Below are positions 37,140 through 45,157 of a stretch of DNA of 64,000 nt, piece by piece (within the stretch, counting starts at the first letter, position 1; each line of letters begins with the position of its first letter). The notes beneath the pieces were generated by a model. It saw nothing but the letters and a program-made list of their open reading frames with translations, was not told the origin of the DNA and did no database searches. Origin of the DNA: Pseudomonas syringae KCTC 12500 (GTDB lineage: Bacteria; Pseudomonadota; Gammaproteobacteria; Pseudomonadales; Pseudomonadaceae); NCBI RefSeq assembly GCF_000507185.2, contig NZ_AYTM02000002.1, positions 4,809,501 through 4,873,500 on the forward strand. Direction: 5' to 3'. A program made the position numbers and the translations under genes.

Positions 37140-38387
37140 ATGAGTAACATCAATTACGCACCTACCATCTGGTCCCGTGCCGATGCGTTGAAGGTCAATG
37201 AAAATGACCCTACCACCACGCAGCCATTGGTAAAACCGGACTTCCCGGTCATGAGTGATAAGGTCTTCATCTGGGACACCATGCCGTTGCGCGAGCTTGA
37301 CGGCACGGTGGTTTCAGTCAACGGCTGGTCGGTCATTGTCACGCTGACCGCCGATCGCCACCCCGACGACCCGCAGTATCTCGGCGCCAACGGCCGCTAC
37401 GACATCAAGCGCGACTGGGAAGATCGTCACGGGCGGGCGCGCATGTGCTACTGGTATTCGCGGACCGGCAAAAACTGGATCTTCGGTGGCCGGGTCATGG
37501 CCGAAGGCGTGTCGCCCACCACCCGTGAGTGGGCGGGCACACCGGTACTGTTGAATGACAAGGGTGATATTGATCTTTACTACACCTGCGTGACACCGGG
37601 GGCGACAATTGCCAAAGTACGCGGCCGTATTGTAACGTCCGATCAGGGCGTGGAGTTGAAAGACTTTACCCAGGTCAAAAAACTGTTCGAGGCCGACGGC
37701 ACTTATTATCAAACCGAAGCGCAGAACTCGACGTGGAACTTCCGCGACCCCAGTCCGTTTATTGATCCCAATGATGGCAAGTTGTATATGGTCTTTGAAG
37801 GTAATGTCGCCGGCGAGCGCGGTACGCATTCAGTGGGTGCTGCGGAACTTGGCCCGGTGCCACCCGGCCATGAAGAAGTGGGCGGTGCGCGTTTTCAAGT
37901 GGGCTGTATCGGTCTGGCGGTTGCTAAGGATCTCAGCGGTGAAGAGTGGGAAATATTACCGCCACTGGTGACAGCGGTGGGTGTCAATGATCAGACCGAA
38001 CGTCCGCATTATGTCTTTCAGGACGGCAAGTATTATTTGTTCACCATCAGCCACAAGTTTACGTATGCCGACGGTGTAACCGGGCCGGATGGTGTTTACG
38101 GTTTTGTGGGCGAGCATTTGTTCGGGCCTTACCGGCCGATGAACGCATCCGGACTGGTGCTGGGCAATCCGCCTGCACAGCCTTTCCAGACATACTCCCA
38201 CTGCGTGATGCCGAACGGCCTGGTGACTTCGTTCATTGACAGCGTGCCCACCAGCGGCGATGACTACCGTATCGGCGGCACCGAGGCGCCGACGGTCAGA
38301 ATCCTGTTGAAGGGCGACCGCTCGTTCGTGCAGGAAGAGTATGACTACGGCTACGTCCCGGCGATGAAGGATGTACAGCTGAGCTGA
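37140..38387 (+). CDS. lscA: Levansucrase (lscA-type, GH68)
   Basis: Splits sucrose and polymerises the fructose to levan, an exopolysaccharide. The 415-residue protein has the GH68 triad: nucleophile Asp in [17 protein letters not shown] first blade following [12 protein letters not shown], the stabiliser in [13 protein letters not shown] (RDP), and the acid/base glutamate in [10 protein letters not shown]. No signal peptide is seen; Gram-negative Lsc proteins leave the cell without one. The N-terminus [19 protein letters not shown] lacks the roughly 16-residue extension of LscB/LscC, so it fits LscA, the copy reported as poorly expressed in P. syringae pv. glycinea. The start at 37140 follows aaaggac. 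Confidence 0.92.
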   Translation: MSNINYAPTIWSRADALKVNENDPTTTQPLVKPDFPVMSDKVFIWDTMPLRELDGTVVSVNGWSVIVTLTADRHPDDPQYLGANGRYDIKRDWEDRHGRARMCYWYSRTGKNWIFGGRVMAEGVSPTTREWAGTPVLLNDKGDIDLYYTCVTPGATIAKVRGRIVTSDQGVELKDFTQVKKLFEADGTYYQTEAQNSTWNFRDPSPFIDPNDGKLYMVFEGNVAGERGTHSVGAAELGPVPPGHEEVGGARFQVGCIGLAVAKDLSGEEWEILPPLVTAVGVNDQTERPHYVFQDGKYYLFTISHKFTYADGVTGPDGVYGFVGEHLFGPYRPMNASGLVLGNPPAQPFQTYSHCVMPNGLVTSFIDSVPTSGDDYRIGGTEAPTVRILLKGDRSFVQEEYDYGYVPAMKDVQLS

Positions 38388-38410
38388 CAGGCTGTGCCCC
38401 TGTAACCTGT

Positions 38411-38440
38411 GAAGAACGCCTGTGCGGACAGGCGTTCTTC
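38411..38440. terminator. Bidirectional hairpin terminator between lscA and nasT
   Basis: A perfect 13-bp stem (gaagaacgcctgt / acaggcgttcttc) with loop gcgg lies between the convergent genes lscA and nasT. The following T-tract is weak on both strands. Confidence 0.65.
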
Positions 38441-38446
38441 GTGGCT

Positions 38447-39022
38447 TCAGCCCAGCAGTTCGCTCATCGCGATAATCTGCTCTGCCACTTGAATCAGCTT
38501 CTGCTGACGACTCATTGCCTGACGTCGCATCAGCGTGTAAGCGTCCTCTTCGTTGCAATCCTTCATCTTCATCAGCAGCCCCTTGGCCAGTTCGATGCGC
38601 TTGCGCTCGGCCAGTTGCTGGTCGCGGGCATGCAATTGCGCGCGCAGCGCCTGATCGCTTTCAAAGCGGGCCATCGCCACATCCAGAATAGGTTGCAGCC
38701 GTTGCGCCTGGATACCCTCGACGATATAAGCGCTGACCCCGGATTTGATCGCCTGGCGCATCACGCCTGGATCGTGCTCGTCGGTGAACATCACGATGGG
38801 ACGTGGCTGGTCGCGGCTGACCAGCACCACTTGCTCCATCACATCGCGACCTGGCGATTCAGTGTCAATCAGGATGACGTCCGGGCGCACGGCTTCAACG
38901 CGCGCGGGCAGGTCGATGACCAGTCCGGATTCGTCGATCACGTCGAAACCGGCCTCTATCAAAGCTGACCTGAGGCGACCGACCTTTTTGGCGGTGTCAT
39001 TGATAAGCAGGATACGCAGCAT
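38447..39022 (-). CDS. nasT: Nitrate-responsive ANTAR antiterminator NasT
   Basis: A 191-residue RNA-binding response-regulator-like protein. The N-terminal receiver-like domain (MLRILLINDTAKKVGRLRSAL; DVILIDTESPGRDVMEQV with the aspartate) is followed by a C-terminal ANTAR domain (LAERKRIELAKGLLMKMKD, EEDAYTLMRRQAMSRQQKL). In the NasS/NasT system it is held by NasS until nitrate binds, then binds the two-hairpin leaders found at 33.1 and 36.4 kb. The ATG at 39022 follows aaggaga by 8 bases, 14 bases after nasS. Confidence 0.95.
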   Translation of the reverse strand: MLRILLINDTAKKVGRLRSALIEAGFDVIDESGLVIDLPARVEAVRPDVILIDTESPGRDVMEQVVLVSRDQPRPIVMFTDEHDPGVMRQAIKSGVSAYIVEGIQAQRLQPILDVAMARFESDQALRAQLHARDQQLAERKRIELAKGLLMKMKDCNEEDAYTLMRRQAMSRQQKLIQVAEQIIAMSELLG

Positions 39023-39036
39023 GGTTACGTTCTCCT

Positions 39037-40248
39037 TCAACGACTGGCCACAGCGGGCACGTCGTCGGCCAGCGAGTGGAGCTTGAAGCTACGCGCGTAG
39101 CCTGCCGGATCGCTGCCATCCCAGACCCTGCCATCGATCATCTGGCTGCTGCGCAAGGTCGCGGCAGGTACGTCGATGCCCAGCGCACTGGCGGCCTGAC
39201 GGTACAGGTCGAGTTGCTGCACACGGCTGGCCACCGCCAGGTAATCCGGGTCTTCGCGCAACAGGCCCCAGCGTCGGAACTGGGTCATGAACCACATGCC
39301 GTCAGACAGCCAGGGGTAGTTGACCTGTCCCTGGGCATGGAAGCTGACCGCGTGAGGGTCTTGCCAGCGATTGCCGAGACCGTCGCTGTACTGGCCGAGC
39401 AAACGCGGCTCGATGCAGTCCACCGAGGTGTCCAGGTAATCGGCACCGCTGAGCAGTTGCGCGGTGCTGCGCCGGTTATCGTCGTTTTCCTCGATGAAGC
39501 GGCTGGCTTCCAGTACGGCCATGATCAGCGCTCTGGCAGTGTTGGGGTTCTGCTCGACAAACTCACGGGTACAGCCCAGCACTTTGCCCGGGTGATCCGG
39601 CCAGATCGACTGGCTGGTCGCCATGGTGAAGCCCAGTTGCTGCTGTACGGCGCTGGCGCCCCAGGGTTCGCCGACGCAGAAACCGTCGATGCGCCCGGCC
39701 TGCAGGTGTTGCGCCATTTGCGTGGGCGGCACCACGACACTGGTCACATCATCGAGCGGATGAATGCCTTGGCTGGCCAGCCAGTAGTAGAGCCACATGG
39801 CATGGTTGCCGGTGGGGAAGGTCTGCGCGAAGGTCAGCTTTGAGCCGCTTTGGTGCGCGCGTTTGTCCAGTGCTTCAGGAGTGATCACGCCGGCCTGCTG
39901 TAATTCGCGGGACAGGTTGATGCACTGGCCGTTCTGGTTGAGCCCCATGAGGATGGCCATGTCGGTCGCCGGGCCACCGCTGATGCCCAGTTCCACGGCG
40001 TAGATCAGGCCGTACAGGCTGTGTGCCGCCTGCAACTGCCCGCTGACCAGTCTGTCGCGCAGCCCGGCCCAGGAAGTCTGACGCTCAAGGTTCAGGCTCA
40101 GGCCGTAAGGCTGGGCGAAACCCTGCGTGGCCGCTACCACCAGCGGGGCACAGTCGGTCAATGCCATGAAGCCCACGTCCAGGCTGTTCATTTCCGGGGC
40201 GTCGCTACCGGCCACCCAGTCCAGCGCATTACCGGTTCGTTCGTTCAT
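39037..40248 (-). CDS. nasS: Nitrate sensor NasS (periplasmic-binding-protein fold, cytoplasmic)
   Basis: A 403-residue protein related to nitrate ABC-transporter binding proteins (NrtA family) but with no signal peptide, as expected for the cytoplasmic sensor that sequesters NasT. Typical stretches are VGFMALTDCAPLVVAATQGFA (in part: FMALTDCAPLVVA), GLNQNGQCINLSREL, FPTGNHAMWLYYWLASQGI and DGFCVGEPWGASAV. It is upstream of nasT in the same transcript. Nitrate or nitrite binding would release NasT. Confidence 0.94.
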   Translation of the reverse strand: MNERTGNALDWVAGSDAPEMNSLDVGFMALTDCAPLVVAATQGFAQPYGLSLNLERQTSWAGLRDRLVSGQLQAAHSLYGLIYAVELGISGGPATDMAILMGLNQNGQCINLSRELQQAGVITPEALDKRAHQSGSKLTFAQTFPTGNHAMWLYYWLASQGIHPLDDVTSVVVPPTQMAQHLQAGRIDGFCVGEPWGASAVQQQLGFTMATSQSIWPDHPGKVLGCTREFVEQNPNTARALIMAVLEASRFIEENDDNRRSTAQLLSGADYLDTSVDCIEPRLLGQYSDGLGNRWQDPHAVSFHAQGQVNYPWLSDGMWFMTQFRRWGLLREDPDYLAVASRVQQLDLYRQAASALGIDVPAATLRSSQMIDGRVWDGSDPAGYARSFKLHSLADDVPAVASR

Positions 40249-40352
40249 CGCGCGTGCTTCATCAAAGGTCCGTCCAGAAAAAAGGCGTCGTCCGACCCGA
40301 TGCCGAGTCGTTCTTCGTTATATACAAGTCTGTTTTGATTCTGGCCGGAGGC

Positions 40353-40462
40353 GGTAGGACGACCGGGGCGGCGATCCGCCTTGTTCGCGAAAGGGCCGGT
40401 ACAATCGCTGAAAATCTATCGTCTGAAACACGGTCTTCGCGAACAAGTTCGCTCCTACGCCC
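40353..40462. repeat. REP-like inverted pair upstream of pyrD
   Basis: The left arm gccttgttcgcgaaagggcc and the right arm tcttcgcgaacaagttcgct, followed by cctac, are inverted copies of the same REP core, with the spacer caatcgctgaaaatctatcgtctgaaacac (partly quoted). The spacer and arms match the prpB-prpC element at 13711-13788. It forms most of the 477-base gap between nasS and pyrD; the remainder shows no gene. Confidence 0.75.
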
Positions 40463-40725
40463 TTCTGGCAGAAGCGTGAAAAACCCTGTAATTCGGGCTT
40501 TCCAGAGCTGTATATAACGCTGAGTGCCAGTGCAAGGGGCTGAAGCGACGCCGTTGTCCATGCACCGCTCCGCCGTTGGAGTGAGTGCCGATAGCGGTTT
40601 CAAGCAAGGCATATGCCATCGCCGGGAGAGGGCGCGCAACAAGTTTGTCGCGCGCCTCGCGTGACAGGCCCGCACACGTCTATAATCGCCACCCTGAATT
40701 CAGCTGCTCACGAGCCCATCCCGCC

Positions 40726-41757
40726 ATGTATAACCTGGCCCGCCAGTTACTGTTCAAACTTTCCCCGGAAACCTCTCATGACCTGTCGCTGGACCTGATC
40801 GGTGCAGGCGGACGGCTGGGCCTCAATGGCCTGCTGAGCAAGTCCCCGGCGAAGTTGCCGGTCAGTGTGATGGGCCTTGAGTTTCCCAACCCCGTGGGGC
40901 TGGCAGCCGGCCTGGACAAGAATGGTGCGGCGATCGATGGCTTCGCGCAACTGGGCTTCGGTTTCGTCGAGATCGGCACAGTGACGCCACGTCCGCAGCC
41001 GGGCAATCCCAAGCCGCGTATTTTCCGCTTGCCCAACGCCGAGGCGATCATCAATCGCATGGGCTTCAACAATCTGGGCGTCGACAATCTGGTGTCCCGC
41101 GTCGAAGCGGCAAAGTATCGCGGCGTTCTGGGTATCAATATCGGTAAGAACTTCGACACGCCGGTCGAGCGCGCGGTCGACGATTACCTGATCTGTCTGG
41201 ACAAGGTCTATGCCCATGCCAGCTACGTCACGGTCAACGTCAGTTCGCCCAACACGCCGGGGCTGCGCAGCCTGCAGTTCGGCGATTCGCTCAAGCAACT
41301 GCTCCAGGCCCTGAGCCTGCGCCAGCAGGAACTGACGCAACGGCATGGCAGGCGTGTGCCACTGGCGATCAAGATTGCCCCGGACATGACCGACGAAGAA
41401 ACCGTGCTGGTGGCCGCAGCCCTGATCGAGTCCGGTATGGACGCAGTCATTGCCACCAACACCACGCTGAGCCGCCAAGGCGTCGAAGGCCTTCCGCATG
41501 CAGATCAGGCGGGCGGTTTATCGGGCGCTCCGGTTCGGGAAAAAAGCACGCACATCGTCAAGGTTCTGGCCGGTGAGCTCGCGGGTCGTCTGCCGATCAT
41601 CGCCGCCGGGGGGATCACCGAAGGCCGGCATGCCGCCGAGAAGATCGCTGCGGGTGCCAGTCTGGTGCAGATCTATTCGGGGTTCATCTACAAGGGCCCT
41701 GCGCTGATTCGCGAGTCTGTGGATGCCATTGCGGCGATGCCTCGCGCCGCACGCTGA
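40726..41757 (+). CDS. pyrD: Dihydroorotate dehydrogenase (quinone), class 2
   Basis: Oxidises dihydroorotate to orotate in pyrimidine synthesis, passing electrons through FMN to quinone. The 343-residue length and the N-terminal extension [22 protein letters not shown] are typical of the membrane-associated class 2 enzyme. Seen: [64 protein letters not shown] with the catalytic serine, and KIAPDM. ATG at 40726; upstream in-frame codons show no family residues. Confidence 0.96.
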   Translation: MYNLARQLLFKLSPETSHDLSLDLIGAGGRLGLNGLLSKSPAKLPVSVMGLEFPNPVGLAAGLDKNGAAIDGFAQLGFGFVEIGTVTPRPQPGNPKPRIFRLPNAEAIINRMGFNNLGVDNLVSRVEAAKYRGVLGINIGKNFDTPVERAVDDYLICLDKVYAHASYVTVNVSSPNTPGLRSLQFGDSLKQLLQALSLRQQELTQRHGRRVPLAIKIAPDMTDEETVLVAAALIESGMDAVIATNTTLSRQGVEGLPHADQAGGLSGAPVREKSTHIVKVLAGELAGRLPIIAAGGITEGRHAAEKIAAGASLVQIYSGFIYKGPALIRESVDAIAAMPRAAR

Positions 41758-41765
41758 ACCCGGGG

Positions 41766-41795
41766 TAAAAAAAGGGGCTCTGCAAGAGAGCCCCT
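41766..41795 (-). terminator. Terminator reading leftward, for rmf
   Basis: Hairpin aggggctct / gagagcccct around gcaa, with a run of seven A residues on its left. On the minus strand the hairpin is followed by seven T residues, so it ends the rmf transcript; on the plus strand it has no T-tract after it. Confidence 0.75.
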
Positions 41796-41898
41796 GGGCG
41801 TTGGCCCGCCGCCCGGGTCGGGCGTGCATGGTGCAGGTGTGAATCAGTCAGTCATGTATGGCCCGACAGAGGCCTGAAAGTCTTTGATGTGAATCGCC

Positions 41899-42114
41899 TC
41901 ATCCGACCGCGTGAAGTTCGTTGAGTCTGTGGATGCCCGCAGTGCCGGTCATACCGTCCCAGTTGTCGCCGCGTCCTTCGCGCCAGCCATTGATCCATGC
42001 CTGGCGTACTGACGGTAGAGTAAAAGGGCAAAGCTCACGGGATTTACCATGAACGCCGTATTGATAACCGCGTAAAAATGCTCTTTCCAACGGATCACGC
42101 TTAAGTCTTCTCAT
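41899..42114 (-). CDS. rmf: Ribosome modulation factor
   Basis: A 71-residue basic protein that dimerises 70S ribosomes into inactive 100S particles in stationary phase. The sequence RRLKRDPLERAFLRGYQYGV followed by GKSRELCPF and RQAWINGWREGRGDNWDG covers the whole E. coli RMF core (55 residues), with a short C-terminal addition as in pseudomonads. The start MRRLKRD at 42114 is chosen over an upstream open frame. It lies between pyrD and rlmL as in other Pseudomonas. Confidence 0.95.
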   Translation of the reverse strand: MRRLKRDPLERAFLRGYQYGVHGKSRELCPFTLPSVRQAWINGWREGRGDNWDGMTGTAGIHRLNELHAVG

Positions 42115-42702
42115 AGGGTAATGCCCTCGTCTGTTGACTGTAATATCCCTGAGACCCCGTGTTGAGGTCGGGCAGAATCTTCTGCCGTTGGGGCCCGCTG
42201 CCGGCGTCGCGGGCCTTGATGCCATCACCGTTGCGGCGATGACCTGAGACGATTTCTAACCAAAGCGCAGGGCGGTGTGAATGATCGTTTTGTCATAAGC
42301 ACGTCACATTCAGGTCTGTCGAGCAATAAGCGCTGACCTGTTTCAACCACGATTTTTTCTGCAGCCCCGTGAACATGGGGGTTTGCGAGCTCATTGAGAT
42401 CGCTTATCAGGCTCATATACTGGCTCAATGCCTTGGCTGCTTAAGCGACGAAGGGTCACAGTAAGGCTGCGAAAATGTGACTTTTCAAAAAAAGACTTTT
42501 GACTGCGCGCCTTTATTGCCGACATCGCCTTGCCTGATATCTGTTCTAATACGCGCCAAAACTGCCGCAATGACATGACAGGATCATGCGGTGGATCGGC
42601 ACACATCACGTGCCACGCAGGCGTTCTCCATGAAAGACGCCTGTTCAAATCTGGCAGGGCAATGCGTTGCCCGCCGCAGACGGCTCAGGCCCTGGAATAC
42701 AC
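42115..42702. other. Intergenic region between rmf and rlmL
   Basis: This 588-base stretch separates divergent genes. Two open frames on the minus strand (42225-42428 and 42391-42648) have no family features and overlap each other, so they are not called. The region must contain the stationary-phase promoter of rmf and the promoter of rlmL, but no clear boxes could be assigned by eye. Confidence 0.5.
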
Positions 42703-44955
42703 ATGTCGGATCGCTACGAACTTTTCCTCACTTGCCCCAAAGGCCTCGAGGGCCTGCTTGCCGAGGAAGCCACTGCGCTGGGTCTGCAAGAGACCCGCGA
42801 GCACACTTCAGCCATTCGCGGCTCGGCCGACATGGAGACCGCTTACCGGCTGTGTCTCTGGTCGCGCCTGGCCAACCGCGTATTGTTGGTGCTCAAGCGC
42901 TTCCCGATGAAGGATGCCGAAGACCTTTACCACGGCGTGCTGGATGTCGAGTGGCAGGATCATCTCGAATCCGACGGCACCATTGCCGTGGAATTCAGTG
43001 GCCATGGTTCGGGCATCGACAACACCCATTTCGGTGCGCTGAAGGTCAAGGATGCGATCGTCGACAAGCTGCGCACGCCAGATGGCGAGCGCCCTTCGGT
43101 CGACAAAATCAACCCCGATCTGCGTGTGCACCTGCGTCTGGATCGCGGCGAAGCCATTCTGTCCCTCGACCTGTCCGGGCACAGCCTGCACCAGCGCGGT
43201 TATCGCCTGCAGCAGGGCGCTGCACCGCTGAAGGAAAACCTCGCTGCCGCCATCCTGATCCGCGCTGGCTGGCCGCGTATTGCTGCCGAGGGCGGCGCGC
43301 TGGCTGACCCGATGTGCGGTGTCGGTACGTTCCTGGTCGAGGCCGGGATGATCGCCGCCGACATCGCGCCGAACATCAAGCGTGAACGCTGGGGCTTCTC
43401 GGCCTGGCTGGGCCACGTCCCGGCGCTGTGGCGCAAGCTGCACGACGAAGCGCTGGCCCGCGCCGAAGCCGGTTTGGCCAAGACACCTTCGTGGATTCGC
43501 GGTTACGAAGCCGATCCGCGGCTGATCCAGCCGGGACGCAACAACATCGAACGTGCCGGCCTGAGTGACTGGATCAAGGTCTATCAAGGCGAAGTCGCGA
43601 CCTTCGAACCGCGTCCCGACCAGAACCAGAAAGGCCTGGTGATCTGCAACCCTCCGTACGGCGAGCGTCTGGGAGATGAAGCCAGCCTGCTGTATCTCTA
43701 CCAGAACCTCGGTGAGCGCCTGCGTCAGGCCTGCCTCAACTGGGAGGCTGCGGTGTTCACCGGCGCGCCGGACCTCGGCAAGCGCATGGGCATTCGCAGC
43801 CACAAACAGTATTCGTTCTGGAACGGCGCCTTGCCGTGCAAACTGCTACTGATCAAGGTCACGCCTGACCAGTTCGTGACCGGCGAGCGACGCACCCCCG
43901 AGCAGCGTCAGATCGAACGCGAAAACCCTGTCGAGGTTGAAGTCGTTGAGCGCAAACTCAACAAGAACGGCAACCCGATCAAGCCGGAACCGGTGGTGGT
44001 CGAGCAGGCGCGCCTGAGCGAAGGCGGGCAGATGTTTGCCAATCGCCTGCAAAAGAACCTCAAGCTGATGGGCAAGTGGGTGCGTCGCGAAGGGATCGAT
44101 TGCTACCGCGTGTATGACGCCGACATGCCTGAATACTCGCTGGCGATCGATCTGTATCACGACTGGGTGCATGTTCAGGAATACGCAGCACCCAAGTCCA
44201 TCGATCCGGAAAAGGCCTCAGCGCGACTGTTCGATGCGCTGGCGGCCATTCCGCAAGCACTGAACATCGACAAGAACCGCGTGGTGATCAAGCGTCGCGA
44301 GCGTCAGAGCGGCACCAAGCAGTACGAGCGTCAAAGTGCCCAGGGTCAGTTTCTGGAAGTCAGCGAAGGCGGCGTCAAGTTGCTGGTCAATCTGACCGAC
44401 TACCTGGACACCGGGCTGTTTCTCGACCACCGCCCGATGCGCATGCGTATCCAGCGCGAGGCGGCCGGCAAGCGCTTTCTGAACCTGTTTGCCTACACGG
44501 CGACGGCCAGTGTGCATGCTGCCAAGGGCGGTGCGCGCAGCACCACCAGCGTCGACCTGTCGCGGACCTATCTGGACTGGGCGCGTCGCAACCTGTCGTT
44601 GAATGGTTTCTCCGACAAGAATCGTCTGGAGCAGGGCGACGTGATGGCCTGGCTGCAGGCCAACCGCGACGAGTACGACCTGATCTTCATCGACCCGCCG
44701 ACGTTCTCCAACTCTAAGCGCATGGAAGGCATTTTTGATGTCCAGCGTGATCAGGTCGAGCTGATCGATCTGGCCATGGCGCGTCTGGCACCGGGGGGCG
44801 TGTTGTACTTCTCCAACAACTTCCGCAAGTTTGTGCTCGATGAAAACCTGAGTCAGCGTTATGCGGTCGAGGATATTACCGCGCACACCATCGACCAGGA
44901 CTTCGCTCGTAATGGCAAGATCCACCGCGCCTGGAAAATCATGGCGCGTAGCTGA
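42703..44955 (+). CDS. rlmL: Bifunctional 23S rRNA m2G2445 / m7G2069 methyltransferase RlmKL
   Basis: A 750-residue fusion of two SAM-dependent rRNA methyltransferases. N-terminal THUMP region (LFLTCPKGLEGLLAEEATAL to about 160), RlmL domain with DPMCGVGTFLVEAGMIAADIAP (SAM motif I) and ICNPPYGERLGDEA (motif IV NPPY), then the RlmK domain with FLNLFAYTATASVHAAKGGA (motif I) and LIFIDPPTFSNSKRM (motif IV). The ATG at 42703 (MSDRYELFLTC) is preferred to TTG/other codons upstream. Confidence 0.95.
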   Translation: MSDRYELFLTCPKGLEGLLAEEATALGLQETREHTSAIRGSADMETAYRLCLWSRLANRVLLVLKRFPMKDAEDLYHGVLDVEWQDHLESDGTIAVEFSGHGSGIDNTHFGALKVKDAIVDKLRTPDGERPSVDKINPDLRVHLRLDRGEAILSLDLSGHSLHQRGYRLQQGAAPLKENLAAAILIRAGWPRIAAEGGALADPMCGVGTFLVEAGMIAADIAPNIKRERWGFSAWLGHVPALWRKLHDEALARAEAGLAKTPSWIRGYEADPRLIQPGRNNIERAGLSDWIKVYQGEVATFEPRPDQNQKGLVICNPPYGERLGDEASLLYLYQNLGERLRQACLNWEAAVFTGAPDLGKRMGIRSHKQYSFWNGALPCKLLLIKVTPDQFVTGERRTPEQRQIERENPVEVEVVERKLNKNGNPIKPEPVVVEQARLSEGGQMFANRLQKNLKLMGKWVRREGIDCYRVYDADMPEYSLAIDLYHDWVHVQEYAAPKSIDPEKASARLFDALAAIPQALNIDKNRVVIKRRERQSGTKQYERQSAQGQFLEVSEGGVKLLVNLTDYLDTGLFLDHRPMRMRIQREAAGKRFLNLFAYTATASVHAAKGGARSTTSVDLSRTYLDWARRNLSLNGFSDKNRLEQGDVMAWLQANRDEYDLIFIDPPTFSNSKRMEGIFDVQRDQVELIDLAMARLAPGGVLYFSNNFRKFVLDENLSQRYAVEDITAHTIDQDFARNGKIHRAWKIMARS

Positions 44956-45157
44956 TCCGGTGCGCGATGAACGGATCGGTAACGGTCCGTTGATCGCGCC
45001 TCGCGACACCTCCTGCACTCGTTTGTATGTCCTTGCGGACAGACCAACGGATCATCCTGAAACAGGCATAAGCCTATGAAAATTACTGGCGAATAGCTAT
45101 AACAGAAGTCATAGCCAGCCTGACGCTTCCGTATGTTGGCGTCTTGAGTTTGTGTGT

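Noticed and set aside
42225..42648. Two overlapping minus-strand frames between rmf and rlmL
   Set aside because: They overlap each other, lack recognisable residues and ribosome sites, and lie in a promoter region conserved as non-coding in Pseudomonas synteny.
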